Assembly: GCF_900106525.1 (NCBI RefSeq) | Contig: NZ_FNOG01000006.1 | Span: 377,390-441,389, forward strand | From: Lysobacter enzymogenes | Lineage (GTDB): Bacteria > Pseudomonadota > Gammaproteobacteria > Xanthomonadales > Xanthomonadaceae | Length of the DNA stretch: 64,000 nt | Direction of reading: 5' to 3' | Shown: one piece after another, positions 53,140 through 62,905 of the stretch | How positions within the stretch are numbered: the first letter of the stretch is position 1 | Layout: every line of letters begins with the position of its first letter | Notes under the pieces: generated by a model | What the model was told of the DNA's origin: nothing | Databases searched by the model: none | The model's input: the letters and a program-made list of their open reading frames with translations, nothing else | Translations under genes and position numbers: made by a program

Positions 53140-54570
53140 ATGCCCGACGCTGCGCCTCTCGCCCTGGTCTGGTTCCGCGACGACCTGCGCCTGGACGACA
53201 ACCCGGCGCTGCGCGCGGCGCTGGACGCCGGCTACGTGCCGGTGCCGGTCTATATCCACGCGCCCGACGAGCACGGCAGCTGGAAACCCGGCGCCGCCTC
53301 CGACGCCTGGCGCCATCGCGCGCTGGCCGCGCTGGATGCGGACCTGCGCAAGCGCGGCTCGCACCTGCGCCGCTTCTTCGGCCCGAGCCTGGCCACGCTG
53401 CAGTCGCTGGCGCTGGCCACCGGCGCGCAGGCGGTGTACTGGAACCGCCGCTACGAGCCGTACATCGAAAAGCGCGATACGCGGATCAAGCAGCAGCTGC
53501 GGCGCGCGGGGCTGGAAGCGGAAAGCTTCAACAGCGCGCTGATGTTCGAGCCGTGGACGCTGCGGACCAAGCAGGGCGGGCCGTTCAAAGTGTTCACCCC
53601 GTTCTGGCGCGCGGCCCTGGCCGACTGGCGCGAGCACGCGCTGTGGTCGGCGCCGGCGTCGCTGCCGACCACCCGCGAAGGGCCGGAAGGCGTGCCGCTG
53701 GACGCGCTGAAACTGGTGCCGAAGCTGGGCTGGGACCAGGAATTCTGGGAGCACTGGACCCCCGGCGAGGCCGGCGCGCGCGCGGCCTTGTCGACCTTCG
53801 TCGACGGCGCCTTGCGCGGCTACGCCGAGCAGCGCGACCGGCCCGACCGGGTCGGCACCTCGCGGCTGTCGCCGCACCTGCACTTCGGCGAGATCGCGCC
53901 GTGGCGCGCGGTCGCGCAGCTGCAGGCCGAACGCAACGCCGGCAACGCGCGCGACGTCGATGCGGCGATCCGCGAGCTGGGTTGGCGCGAGTTCGCCCAT
54001 CATCTGCTGCACCACTTTCCCGACACGCCCGAGCAGAACTTCAACCCGCGCTTCGCCGACTTCGACTGGGCGCGCGCCGCGCCGCCGAAGCTGGAGCCGT
54101 GGCAGCAGGGCCGCACCGGCGTGCCGATCGTCGATGCCGGCATGCGCGAGCTGTGGGCCACCGGCTGGATGCACAACCGCGTGCGCATGATCGTCGCCAG
54201 CTATCTGACCAAGCACCTGCGCCTGCATTGGCGCCACGGCGCGCGCTGGTTCTGGGACACCCTGGTCGACGCCGACCTGGCCAACAACACCCTGGGCTGG
54301 CAGTGGGTGGCCGGCACCGGCGCCGACGCCGCGCCGTACTTCCGCGTGTTCAATCCGGTGACCCAATCGGAGAAGTTCGATCCCGACGGCGCCTACATCG
54401 CGCGCTGGGTGCCCGAACTGGCCGGCCTGCCGGTGCCGCTGCGCTTCGCGCCGTGGCAGGACCCGGCGCGCCTGCGCCGCCACGCCCCGGACTATCCGCC
54501 GCAGCCGCTGGTGGACCTGGCGACCGGGCGCGATGCGGCGCTGGAGGCGTACCGGCGGATGCGCGGTTGA
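53140..54570 (+). CDS. phrB: Deoxyribodipyrimidine photolyase / cryptochrome
   Basis: A 476-residue FAD-containing photolyase of class I type that uses light to split cyclobutane pyrimidine dimers. The N-terminal Rossmann antenna domain begins LALVWFRDDLRLDDNPALRA. The FAD-binding helical domain includes TSRLSPHLHFGEIAPW, ELGWREFAHHLLHHFP, DAGMRELWATGWMHNRVRM and NTLGWQWVAGTGADAAPYFR. Length is typical (about 470). ATG at 53140 gives the family N-terminus; a GTG 12 bases earlier is possible. DNA-repair activity is favoured because the family repair motifs are intact; a purely signalling cryptochrome cannot be excluded. Confidence 0.93.
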   Translation: MPDAAPLALVWFRDDLRLDDNPALRAALDAGYVPVPVYIHAPDEHGSWKPGAASDAWRHRALAALDADLRKRGSHLRRFFGPSLATLQSLALATGAQAVYWNRRYEPYIEKRDTRIKQQLRRAGLEAESFNSALMFEPWTLRTKQGGPFKVFTPFWRAALADWREHALWSAPASLPTTREGPEGVPLDALKLVPKLGWDQEFWEHWTPGEAGARAALSTFVDGALRGYAEQRDRPDRVGTSRLSPHLHFGEIAPWRAVAQLQAERNAGNARDVDAAIRELGWREFAHHLLHHFPDTPEQNFNPRFADFDWARAAPPKLEPWQQGRTGVPIVDAGMRELWATGWMHNRVRMIVASYLTKHLRLHWRHGARWFWDTLVDADLANNTLGWQWVAGTGADAAPYFRVFNPVTQSEKFDPDGAYIARWVPELAGLPVPLRFAPWQDPARLRRHAPDYPPQPLVDLATGRDAALEAYRRMRG

Positions 54571-54702
54571 GCGGCGAACGCGGAACAGGCAATCGCAACG
54601 CCCCGGCGCAGCGCTGCGCGGCGGCCATCGCCGATTGCCGATTCCCGCGTTGACGCCGTCGACGCACGCATGATTCACTCGCCCGAAGCATCGGAGAGAC
54701 GC

Positions 54703-56163
54703 ATGGCGAAGGCAGAAACGGGGGCAGGACCGCGCCGGCGCGCGCGGCGCGAGCCGATGTCGCGGGTCGATACCGCCTGGCTGCGGATGGAACGTCCGAC
54801 CAACCCGATGATGATCACCGGCGTGCTGATGTTCGACGACCCGATGTCGGTCGACGCGCTGCGCAAGGTGGTCAAGCAGCGCTTCCTCGCCTACACCCGG
54901 TTCCGCCAGAAAGCGGTGGACACCGCCGCCGGCGCGTACTGGCAGACCGACGAAGACCTGGACCTGGACTGGCACGTGCAGCACACCGCGCTGCCGGGGC
55001 GCGGCGGCAAGCGCGCGCTGGAGCGTTTCGTCAGCCAGCTCGCGTCCAGCCCGCTCGATTCGAGCCGGCCGCTGTGGCAGTTCCATCTGGTCGAGCGCTA
55101 CAACGGCGGCTCGGCGCTGGTCGCGCGCATCCACCACAGCTATGCCGACGGCATCGCCCTGGTCCAGGTGCTGCTGTCGCTGACCGACACCACCGCGCAG
55201 CCGGCCAAGGGCAGCGACCTGGCCCACGCCTGGCTCAAGCAGGACGGCGTCGACGTGGCGCGCCGGGTCGGCTCGGTCGACCGCTACATGAAGCTCGGCA
55301 GCCGTGCGCTCGAGAAGGGCATGGAGATGTACCGCGACCCGACCCTGGCGGCGATGCTGGCCAAGGAGGGCGGCGAGATCGCGCGCGAACTGCTGCACGC
55401 GCTGTCGCTGGCCGACGACCCGCCGTCGATGCTGCGCGGCAAGCTCGGCGTGTCCAAGCGCGTGGCCTGGGCCGAGCCGCTGGACCTGGAAGAGGTCAAG
55501 GCGGTCGGCCGCGCCTGCGACTGCACCGTCAACGACGTGCTGATGGCGACCGCGGCCGGCGCGCTGCGCAGCTACATGATCGAGCGCGGCGACGCCATCG
55601 ACGGGGTCACCATCCGCGCCACCGTGCCGGTCAACCTGCGGCCGCTGGAACACGCGCGCAAGCTCGGCAACCACTTCGGCCTGGTGTTCCTCGATCTGCC
55701 GGTCGGCGAGGACAACCCGATCCGCCGGGTCGAGCGCGTCGCCGAGTGCATGAACAACCTCAAGAATTCGCGCCAAGCTATTGTGGCGTTTGGACTTTTG
55801 GCCGCGCTCGGCATGGCGCCGGCGCAGGTCCAGGGGCTGGCGCTGGAGCTGTTCAGCCGCAAGGCGACGGCGGTGGCGACCAACGTGCCCGGGCCGCAGC
55901 AGCCGCTGTACCTGGCCGGCGCGCGTCTGGACGAGATGATGTTCTGGGTGCCGCAGACCGGCTCGATCGGCGTAGGCATCTCGATCCTGAGCTACAACGG
56001 CCGGGTCCACTTCGGCCTGATCGCCGACGGCAAGTTGATCCCGGATCCGGACGAGGTGATCGGCCGCTTCGGCGTCGAGTTCGACAAGCTGCTGTACCTG
56101 GCGCTGATGGGCAACTGGGACCGGACCCTGGATGCCGAAGGCGCCGCGGCGCTGATGGCCTGA
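54703..56163 (+). CDS. Wax ester synthase / diacylglycerol acyltransferase family protein
   Basis: A 486-residue acyl-CoA O-acyltransferase (WS/DGAT). The catalytic motif HHxxxDG is present as His144-His145...Asp149-Gly150 (ARIHHSYADGIALVQ). Other family segments are VDTAWLRMERPTNPMMITGV at the start, TVNDVLMATAAGALRSYM, and VATNVPGPQQPLYLAG. The start at 54703 has GGAGAG upstream; 54670 is an alternative. It would transfer acyl groups to alcohols or diacylglycerol, giving storage wax esters or triacylglycerol, or act on other hydroxyls. Monocistronic. Confidence 0.92.
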   Translation: MAKAETGAGPRRRARREPMSRVDTAWLRMERPTNPMMITGVLMFDDPMSVDALRKVVKQRFLAYTRFRQKAVDTAAGAYWQTDEDLDLDWHVQHTALPGRGGKRALERFVSQLASSPLDSSRPLWQFHLVERYNGGSALVARIHHSYADGIALVQVLLSLTDTTAQPAKGSDLAHAWLKQDGVDVARRVGSVDRYMKLGSRALEKGMEMYRDPTLAAMLAKEGGEIARELLHALSLADDPPSMLRGKLGVSKRVAWAEPLDLEEVKAVGRACDCTVNDVLMATAAGALRSYMIERGDAIDGVTIRATVPVNLRPLEHARKLGNHFGLVFLDLPVGEDNPIRRVERVAECMNNLKNSRQAIVAFGLLAALGMAPAQVQGLALELFSRKATAVATNVPGPQQPLYLAGARLDEMMFWVPQTGSIGVGISILSYNGRVHFGLIADGKLIPDPDEVIGRFGVEFDKLLYLALMGNWDRTLDAEGAAALMA

Positions 56164-56243
56164 ACGCAGTGGGCTTGGTCGGCGTCGCTCGGCGAATCGA
56201 GCGACGTCGAAACCGGCTTTGGCGCGAATGCCGCAGCCGCCTT

Positions 56244-56280
56244 TGTAGGAGGGCCTTCAGGCCCGATGCTTTGCGTTCCG
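56244..56280. repeat. Single arm of repeat family A
   Basis: TGTAGGAGGGCCTTCAGGCC at 56245 (continuing CGATGCTTTGCGTTCCGG) is a lone family A arm in the 268-base gap between the acyltransferase and the OmpA-family gene. The rest of that gap should hold the promoter of the OmpA-family gene. Confidence 0.75.
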
Positions 56281-56431
56281 GCGTATCAAACGCCTGGGCC
56301 GGCAACGTCTCCCGCAAGCTCCGCGCAAGCATCCCCGCCCGATCCTGAACGGGCCTCCGGCGCCGTCACTCCTCGCCAACGGCGGCGTGATTAGCTTGTG
56401 GGCGCTCCGCCACACCAGACGAGGACAGCCC

Positions 56432-57154
56432 ATGAAGACCCAACTCAAGATCGCCATCGCCTCGGCGACCCTCGCCGCCTTGCTCGCCGGCTGCGCCACC
56501 GGCGGCGGCGGTTATTACGGCGGCCAGCAGCAGCCGTATCCGGGCGATCCGAACCAGCCGCAGCAACAGCAAGGCGGCATGAGCAAGACCCAGAAGGGCG
56601 CGTTGATCGGCGCGCTGGCCGGCGTCGCCGCGGGCCTGCTGAGCGGCAACGACGCCACCGAGCGCCGCCAGCGCGCGCTGATCGGCGCCGGCGTCGGCGG
56701 CCTGGCCGGCGGCGCCATCGGCAACTACCAGGACCGCCAGGAGCGCGCGCTGCGCGAGCGCATGGCCGGCACCGGCGTGGACGTGATCCGCCAGGGCGAC
56801 AACATCACCCTCAACATGCCCAGCAACATCACCTTCGCCTTCAACAGCGCCAACCTGGATCCCAAGTTCGATCCGGTGCTCGACAACGTCGCCAGCACCC
56901 TGACCGAGTACAACCAGACCATCGTCGAAGTCGCCGGCCACACCGACAGCATCGGCGGCGACGCGGTCAACCAGCGTCTGTCCGAACAGCGCGCGGCCTC
57001 GGTCGGCAACTACCTGATGTCCAAGGGCCTGGTGCGCGACCGCTTCATCCTCACCGGCGCCGGCAAGACCCGGCCGATCGCCAGCAACGACACCGAGGCC
57101 GGCCGCGCGCAGAACCGCCGCGTCGAAATCACCCTGGTGCCGGTGCGCTCCTGA
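56432..57154 (+). CDS. OmpA-family lipoprotein with glycine zipper
   Basis: A 240-residue outer-membrane lipoprotein. The signal ends in the lipobox LAALLAGCATGG. A Gln/Pro/Gly-rich stretch follows, then a glycine zipper (GALIGALAGVAAGLLSGNDA and ALIGAGVGGLAGGAIGNYQD), and the C-terminal OmpA domain that binds peptidoglycan (EVAGHTDSIGGDAVNQRLSE, QRAASVGNYL, NRRVEITLVP). This is the Pal/YiaD-type layout that anchors the outer membrane to the cell wall. The ATG at 56432 is chosen for the signal peptide. Confidence 0.92.
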   Translation: MKTQLKIAIASATLAALLAGCATGGGGYYGGQQQPYPGDPNQPQQQQGGMSKTQKGALIGALAGVAAGLLSGNDATERRQRALIGAGVGGLAGGAIGNYQDRQERALRERMAGTGVDVIRQGDNITLNMPSNITFAFNSANLDPKFDPVLDNVASTLTEYNQTIVEVAGHTDSIGGDAVNQRLSEQRAASVGNYLMSKGLVRDRFILTGAGKTRPIASNDTEAGRAQNRRVEITLVPVRS

Positions 57155-57560
57155 GCCATCGGCGCGGCGCCGGCCTGGCCGGCGTCGCGGCAGGATAGAA
57201 GTAATAGAAGTACCGGTCGGGCCGCCATTGCGCGGCCCGATCGCGTTTTGCGGCCTGCGAAGCGGGCGCGCCGATGTCGGCGAACCTTGCGCCGCGTCCG
57301 CAGCTGCGCGCCGGATGTCGCACGAACGCATACTTTGTGCAGTTCCATTTCATGCCGCTGTTTCATGCCGCAGCGGCATAAGCGTGTCGATCTGCGGCGC
57401 CAGCGTTCGGCGCCTGGCGCAGCGCATGCCTTCGCCCGCGCTCGTCGACCGCAGCGGCAGGAAGCTTCCGGCTCCAGCGCGCCGCAAGCACGTCGATTGC
57501 CCGCACGTTTTGTCCGCCTAAATCCTCCCGCGGCGAAGGGATGGTCAGGAGGAGCCACGT
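57155..57560. other. Long upstream region of the two-component operon
   Basis: A 406-base gap between the OmpA-family gene and the response-regulator gene. Its left end has hairpin-forming sequence (CGGGCCGCCATTGCGCGGCC at 57219) that may terminate the ompA-like transcript. The rest contains the palindrome and half-site described separately and the ribosome binding site AGGAGGAG at 57547-57554. No gene is supported. Confidence 0.5.
57352..57379. promoter_or_regulatory. Palindrome plus half-site, possible operator
   Basis: ATGCCGC at 57365-57371 pairs with GCGGCAT at 57373-57379 around one A, a perfect 15-base inverted repeat. A third copy of the half-site ATGCCGC lies at 57352-57358 in the same orientation as the first arm. 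They sit about 180-210 bases upstream of the response-regulator start, where a dimeric regulator could bind, possibly the response regulator itself (autoregulation). This is inferred from sequence symmetry alone. Confidence 0.45.
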
Positions 57561-58241
57561 GTGACCGACGATATCGAACCTTCGCTTTCGCCCGCGCGCT
57601 TGCGCATCGCCTTGTCCGACGACCATCCGGTGGTGCGCGCCGGCGTGCGCGCCTTGCTGGAATCGGCCGCCGCGCCCGACGAGGCCTGGAGCGTCGACGG
57701 CGAAGCCTCCGGCGCCGACGAGCTGTTGGGCCTGCTGGCGGCGACGCCGCTGGACCTGCTGATCACCGATTTCTCCATGCCCGGCAGCCGCGCCGGCGAC
57801 GGCCTGACCCTGCTCGGGCAGATCCGCCGCCGTCATCCGCAGTTGCCGGTGATCGTGCTGACCATGATCGGCAACGCGCCGGTGCTGCGCTCCATCGCCG
57901 AGGCCGGCGTCGCCGGCCTGCTCGACAAGGCCGCCGCGGCGGCGGAGCTCGGCGAGGCGGTGCGCACGGTGGCGCAGGGCGGCCGCTACATCGGGCTGGG
58001 CTTGCGCGGCCTGGTCGACACCTGCACCGGCGCGGTCCGCGCCGGCGGCGCGTTGTCGCCGCGCGAGGCCGAGGTGCTGCGCTTGTTCGCCGCCGGCCAC
58101 AGCGTTTCGCAGATCGCCGCGCACCTGCATCGCAGCAAACAGACCATCAGCCGGCAGAAGACCGATGCGATGGCCAAGCTCGGGCTCAGGAGCGACCGCG
58201 AGATCTACGAATACGCGCGCACCGAGGGCTTGCTGTCCTGA
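57561..58241 (+). CDS. NarL/BvgA-type response regulator
   Basis: A 226-residue response regulator starting at GTG 57561 with the ribosome binding site AGGAGGAG. The receiver domain has the acidic pair in ALSDDHPVVRAGV and the phospho-acceptor Asp70 (DLLITDFSMPGSRAGDG). The conserved Thr (VIVLTMIGNAP) and Lys (AGLLDKAAA) are present. The C-terminal LuxR-type helix-turn-helix is LSPREAEVLRLFAAGHSVSQ, then IAAHLHRSKQTISRQKT. It is cognate to the hybrid kinase encoded 2 bases after its stop, as in BvgAS and EvgAS systems. Targets are unknown. Confidence 0.94.
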   Translation: MTDDIEPSLSPARLRIALSDDHPVVRAGVRALLESAAAPDEAWSVDGEASGADELLGLLAATPLDLLITDFSMPGSRAGDGLTLLGQIRRRHPQLPVIVLTMIGNAPVLRSIAEAGVAGLLDKAAAAAELGEAVRTVAQGGRYIGLGLRGLVDTCTGAVRAGGALSPREAEVLRLFAAGHSVSQIAAHLHRSKQTISRQKTDAMAKLGLRSDREIYEYARTEGLLS

Positions 58242-58243
58242 AC

Positions 58244-61200
58244 ATGGCCGGCGCCCGCGCGGTGGCCGGCCGCGGACGCCGCGGCGCGGCGCTCGCGCGA
58301 TGGGCCGCGCGGGCGTTGGCGGTCGCGGCGCTGGCGGCCGGCTTGGCGTGGACGCAGGCCGCAGCGCAGAAACCGGCGGTGTCTGCGGTCGAGGCCCGAC
58401 CCGAACCGGCTCGCGGCGCATCCGAAGCCGATGCAGCAAACGCGAGCGCCGCGAATACGGCGCCATCCGATACGCCGACCGCCGCCGCGCCGCCACCGTC
58501 CGGCAACGCCACCGACCCGGACAAGAACGCCGCCGCCGCGCCCAAATCCGCGCCGCTGCGCATCGGCGTCGCCACCTGGGGCAACCTGCCGTTCCAGGAC
58601 TATCGCGACGGCCGCGCGCGCGGTTTCAGCATCGAACTGCTCGAACAGATCCTCGGCGAGCGCGGCCTGAGCGCGCGTTACGTCGGCATCGGCGACAGCG
58701 AAGCGATGGTGCGCGCGCTGTGCGAAGGCCGCATCGACCTGGCCATGAACCTGCGCGTGAGCGCCGCGCGCAGCCGCTGCATGGCCTACACCGATCCGAT
58801 CGAGAACCTGTCGCTGTACGCGCTCAAGCGCCGCGACGACGCGCGCCTGCTCAGCGAGGACGCGCTCAAACGCATGCGCATGGCCATCCCGGCCGCGCTG
58901 CTGGAACACACCCGCGACCGCAACCGCTTCCCGCCGACCCAGGTGGTGGCGGTGGCCGACGCGCCCGCCGCGGTGCGCGCGGTCGCCCAAGGCCGCGCGG
59001 ATGTCTATTTCGACGCCGCCTATGTGCTGGATTGGTATCTGCGCGAAGACCCGCATCCGGCCCTGGAACTGCTGCCGACCTCGCAACTGCCGCCGTCGAT
59101 GCAGCGCAACGACCTGGGCGTGCTGTACGCCGCGCCGCTGACGCGCCTGCCGCTGCTGAAGTGGCTGGACGCGCAGATCAAGCGCGATCCGCGCCGGGTC
59201 GAGGCGTTGCGGCGCAAATGGTTGCGCGCCGACCTGCAGGCGCCGGCGGCCTCGCGCGAACTCAGCGCGGCGCAGCGCGAGTGGCTGGCGCGGCTGCCGC
59301 GGCTGCGCCTGGCCCTGGCCGACGATGCCGCGCCGCTGTCGACCCTCGACAGCGACGGCCAGCCCGCCGGCATCGCCGCCGACTACGCGCGCCTGGTCGA
59401 GGATCGGCTGGGCCTGGATTTCGGCTATGTCACCGACAGCGGCCTGCGCGGCGCGATCCTCGCGCTGACCGGGCATCGCGCCGAACTGGCGGTGGTGCCG
59501 CTGGGCAGTCTGCCGGGCGGGCATTGGGTCTACAGCCGGCCGTTCGAGCGCACGCCGCTGGTGATCGCGAGCCGGGCCCGCAGCGCCGCCGCGGTCGGCC
59601 TGGAATCGCTCGCCGGCAAGCGCGTCTCGGTGACCCTGCTGAGCGTGGCCGGCCGCGCCGTCCAGCGCGCCGCGCCGAATGCGCGCGTGGTCGCGGTGAG
59701 CGGCGACGCCGAAGGCCTGGAGCTGCTGTCCGCGGGCCAGGTGGACGCGCACGTCGGCGCCCTGGCGGTGCTCGACCGCCTGCGCCAGACCGGCTACCGA
59801 CCCGACGCGCTGGCGCTGGCGCCGACCGGCCTGGAGCTGGAGCTGGCCTTCGCCGCCGACCGCCGGCTGGCGCCGCTGGTCGACATGATCGACCAGCAGC
59901 TCGACGCGCTGTCGGAAGCCGAGCGCCAGCGCATCCACGACCACTGGGTGGCCACGCGCTACAGCTACGGGCTGCCGTGGAACCGGGTGCTGGCGATCGT
60001 GGCGGTGGCGCTGCTGGCGATCAACCTGATCGCCGCGTTCTATCTGCGCCTGCGCCGCGAATCGCAGCGGCGCGAAGCGGCCGACAGCAAGCTGCGCGAG
60101 GTCGCCGGCAATCTGCCCGGGGTGGTGTTCAAGGCGCGGCGCGCGGCCAACGGGCAGATTCGCTTTCCTTATCTGACCGGCCGCGCGGAGCTGCTGTTCG
60201 GCCTCGACGCCGAGCGGGTGGTGGCCGATTCGCGCGTGCTGTTCGCGCGCGTGCACGGCCAGGACCTGCCCGGCCTGCGCAAGGCGATCGCGGCCGCAGC
60301 GCGGACCATGAGCGGGCTGCACGCCGATTTCCGCATGCGCGGCGAGGACGGCCAATGGCGCTGGGTGCGGGTCAGCGCCTTGCCGCGGCCGCAGCAGCCG
60401 GGCGAGGACCGCGCCGACGCCGGCTACACCGGCTATTTCGTCGATGTCACCGATGTGCACTTGCAGGCGCAGGCGCTGGCCCGGGCCAAGGAGCAGGCCG
60501 AGGCCGCGACCCGGGCCAAGTCGCGCTTCCTGGCGACGATGAGCCACGAGATCCGCACGCCGATGGGCGGCATGATCGGCATGCTGGAACTGCTGGAGCG
60601 CTCGCCGCTGGACCCGGACCAGCAAGCGCTGCTGGGCCACCTGCGCGACTCGTCGCAGGCCTTGCAGGGCTTGCTCGACGACATTCTCGACGTGTCGCGG
60701 ATCGAGGAAGGGCGGATGCGGATCGAACTGGCGCCGCTGCAGCCGCGCCGGCTCGCCGATGCGGCCGCGCTGCACGCGCTCGCGGCCTGCCGCAACCAGG
60801 GCCTGCGCCTGGACCTGCGGGTGGACGCGGCGGTGCCCGAGGCGGTGCTCGGCGATGCGCTGCGCCTGCGTCAGGTGCTGCTGAACCTGCTCGGCAACGC
60901 GGTCAAGTTCACCCACAGCGGCCGGGTTTGGCTGGACCTGCGCGTGCGCGGCCAGCGCCTGGAGATCGAAATCGGCGACACCGGCATCGGCATGGGCCCG
61001 ACCCAGTTGCGGCGCGCGTTCGAGCCGTTCCGCCAGGGCGCGGACGACACCCCGCAGCGTTTCGGCGGCACCGGGCTGGGCCTGTGGATCTGCCGCCAGT
61101 TGGTCGAGCTGATGGGCGGGCGCATGCGTCTGGACAGCCGCGAAGGGCAGGGCACGCGCGCGTGCCTGGAGCTGCCGCTGCGCGCGGCGGTGGCGGGCGC

Positions 61201-62230
61201 GGACGCGCCGCCGGTGGCGCCGCTGCGGGTGGCGGTGGCGTTGGCCGATGCGCGTCGCGCCGATACGCTACGGCATTACCTGCGCGCGTTGCAGCACACA
61301 CTGGTCGAGCCGGGCGAGGTCGCCGACCTGAGTTTCGAAGACGGCGCGCGCGCCGGATCGATCGAGGTCCGCCGCGCCGATGCCGACCCGGCGCCGCGCT
61401 ACGAACTGCAGGCCGATCCGGTGCTGTTCGCGCAGGTGCGGCGCGCCTGCGACTGGGCGCGCGATCCGGCCGCTGCCGGTTCGGGCGAACCCGCGCGCGC
61501 CGCGGCCGCGCCGGCGCCCGGACCCGCGCGGATCCTGGTGGCCGAGGACGGCCCGGTCAATCGCGAACTGATCCGCCGGCAATTGCTCGAACTCGGCCAC
61601 GCCAGCCGGGTTTGCGGCGACGGGCGCGAGGCGTTGGCGGCGCTGGACGGCGGCGGCTACGGGTTGCTGCTCAGCGATTGCCGCATGCCGGAACTGGACG
61701 GCTACGCGTTGGCGCGCGCGATTCGCGCCGAGGAGGCGCGTCGCGGCGGCGCGCGTCTGGCGATCGTGGCGATCACCGCCAGCGCCTTGCCCGAGCAGAT
61801 CGAGCGCTGCCGCGCCGCCGGCATGGACGATTGGCTGATCAAGCCGGTGCGGTTGCAGGACTTGCAGCGCGTGCTGCAGCGCTGGCTGGCGGACGCGGCG
61901 GCGCCCGCCGCGCCGACGCAGGCATCCGTCACCGGCGAGCTGGGCGCATTGGGCGCGGCCTTGCCGCTGCTGTTGCGCGAGCTGCCGCGCGAGCGTGAAG
62001 ACATCGCCGCGGCGCTGCGGGCGCAAGATCGCGCCGCGCTGGCGCATGCGCTGCATCGCTGCGCCGGCGCGATCGCGCTGTTCGACGCGGCGCTGGCGCA
62101 GCGCGCGCAGGCCTTGGAGGCGGCCATCGCACAGCAGCCCTTGCGCGACTGCGCGGCGGCGGTGGGCGAGTTGCTCGACGAACTCGAGGGGATGCAGCGG
62201 CGCTGGCAGGCGCTGGCGCGGCGGGCTTAG
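58244..62230 (+). CDS. BvgS/EvgS-like hybrid sensor histidine kinase
   Basis: A 1328-residue multidomain sensor. Export signal and Ala/Pro-rich linker (about 1-105), two periplasmic solute-binding-type (SBP_bac_3) modules (about 105-330 and 350-565), a membrane helix (about 580-605), a PAS domain (about 615-750), HisKA with His768 (MSHEIRTPMGGMIG), HATPase (NAVKFTHSG; IGDTGIGMGP), a receiver domain with Asp1145 (LSDCRMPELDGYAL) and a C-terminal Hpt domain with His1268 (LAHALHRCAGAI). This is the complete BvgS-type phosphorelay to the adjacent response regulator. The start at 58244 directly follows the regulator stop; in-frame sequence upstream belongs to another frame of that gene. The ligand is unknown. 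Confidence 0.94.
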   Translation: MAGARAVAGRGRRGAALARWAARALAVAALAAGLAWTQAAAQKPAVSAVEARPEPARGASEADAANASAANTAPSDTPTAAAPPPSGNATDPDKNAAAAPKSAPLRIGVATWGNLPFQDYRDGRARGFSIELLEQILGERGLSARYVGIGDSEAMVRALCEGRIDLAMNLRVSAARSRCMAYTDPIENLSLYALKRRDDARLLSEDALKRMRMAIPAALLEHTRDRNRFPPTQVVAVADAPAAVRAVAQGRADVYFDAAYVLDWYLREDPHPALELLPTSQLPPSMQRNDLGVLYAAPLTRLPLLKWLDAQIKRDPRRVEALRRKWLRADLQAPAASRELSAAQREWLARLPRLRLALADDAAPLSTLDSDGQPAGIAADYARLVEDRLGLDFGYVTDSGLRGAILALTGHRAELAVVPLGSLPGGHWVYSRPFERTPLVIASRARSAAAVGLESLAGKRVSVTLLSVAGRAVQRAAPNARVVAVSGDAEGLELLSAGQVDAHVGALAVLDRLRQTGYRPDALALAPTGLELELAFAADRRLAPLVDMIDQQLDALSEAERQRIHDHWVATRYSYGLPWNRVLAIVAVALLAINLIAAFYLRLRRESQRREAADSKLREVAGNLPGVVFKARRAANGQIRFPYLTGRAELLFGLDAERVVADSRVLFARVHGQDLPGLRKAIAAAARTMSGLHADFRMRGEDGQWRWVRVSALPRPQQPGEDRADAGYTGYFVDVTDVHLQAQALARAKEQAEAATRAKSRFLATMSHEIRTPMGGMIGMLELLERSPLDPDQQALLGHLRDSSQALQGLLDDILDVSRIEEGRMRIELAPLQPRRLADAAALHALAACRNQGLRLDLRVDAAVPEAVLGDALRLRQVLLNLLGNAVKFTHSGRVWLDLRVRGQRLEIEIGDTGIGMGPTQLRRAFEPFRQGADDTPQRFGGTGLGLWICRQLVELMGGRMRLDSREGQGTRACLELPLRAAVAGADAPPVAPLRVAVALADARRADTLRHYLRALQHTLVEPGEVADLSFEDGARAGSIEVRRADADPAPRYELQADPVLFAQVRRACDWARDPAAAGSGEPARAAAAPAPGPARILVAEDGPVNRELIRRQLLELGHASRVCGDGREALAALDGGGYGLLLSDCRMPELDGYALARAIRAEEARRGGARLAIVAITASALPEQIERCRAAGMDDWLIKPVRLQDLQRVLQRWLADAAAPAAPTQASVTGELGALGAALPLLLRELPREREDIAAALRAQDRAALAHALHRCAGAIALFDAALAQRAQALEAAIAQQPLRDCAAAVGELLDELEGMQRRWQALARRA

Positions 62231-62258
62231 CCGGCGCGGCGACCGGCTGCGGACGCGG

Positions 62259-62687
62259 TCAGTGGCGCGCGCCGCTGGCGTCGGCGACCAGGTGCAGCGA
62301 CGGCGGCGGATCGATCGCCAGTTCCTTTTCCAGTTCCTCGCGGAACTGTTCGAAGCTCACCCCGCGCTCGGCCAGTTCGCGGTCGGCGGCGCTGCGCAGG
62401 GCGCTGGAGCAGCTCAGGCTGACCTGGGCGCCGTCGCGCCGGTGCAGGGCCGTGGCGCGCTCGAGCAGGGCCAGTACCCGCGCGGCGCTTTCGGAGCCGC
62501 CGACGATGCGGCCGCCCAGGCCCAGGGTCCATTCGCCGTCGCGGCGGACGATGCCGCCGAGCAGGCGGCCCTGCGCGTCGCGCAGTTCGGCATGCGGTTC
62601 GATATTGGCCGCGGCCGGCGCGGCGGTGCGGGCGCGCTCGAGTTTGCGCTTCTTGGCGTCGCGGCGGGCCTTGGAGTTGATCGACAT
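62259..62687 (-). CDS. Unknown 142-residue basic/acidic protein
   Basis: I do not recognise a family. The protein starts with a strongly basic stretch (SINSKARRDAKKRKLERART), then a beta-type domain (AELRDAQGRLLGGIVRRDGE, WTLGLGGRIVGG), and ends in an acidic region (GVSFEQFREELEKELAIDPP). No signal or membrane segment. It is convergent with the sensor kinase and well separated (28 bases) from its stop. The basic N-terminus could bind nucleic acid. The ATG at 62687 is chosen over an extension to 62840. Confidence 0.7.
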   Translation of the reverse strand: MSINSKARRDAKKRKLERARTAAPAAANIEPHAELRDAQGRLLGGIVRRDGEWTLGLGGRIVGGSESAARVLALLERATALHRRDGAQVSLSCSSALRSAADRELAERGVSFEQFREELEKELAIDPPPSLHLVADASGARH

Positions 62688-62905
62688 GGCAGGCTCCCTG
62701 GCCGCACGGATGGCTTGGCGGACATCATAGCCTCCGCCGCCGTGAGGGCCCAGGCTGGACGCGGACTGCGACGGGGTGCGCGGTTCATGCGCGGGCCGCA
62801 TCGCAGCCGAAACGGATCGCGCCAGAACCCTTTCCCGCAAGCGCGAAAGGCGTTCAGCTCGATGCGTTGGTCCTCGCGTTGTTCTGCGATGAGGCCGTGG
62901 TGCAT

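Noticed and set aside
52990-56010. A 1006-codon minus-strand frame opposite the photolyase and acyltransferase genes
   Set aside because: Antisense shadow of two well-supported genes, no ribosome binding site and no recognisable domain.
57248-58243. N-terminal extension of the sensor kinase by about 330 residues
   Set aside because: It overlaps the response regulator in another frame and has no family match; the start at 58244 directly after the regulator stop is standard for this gene pair.
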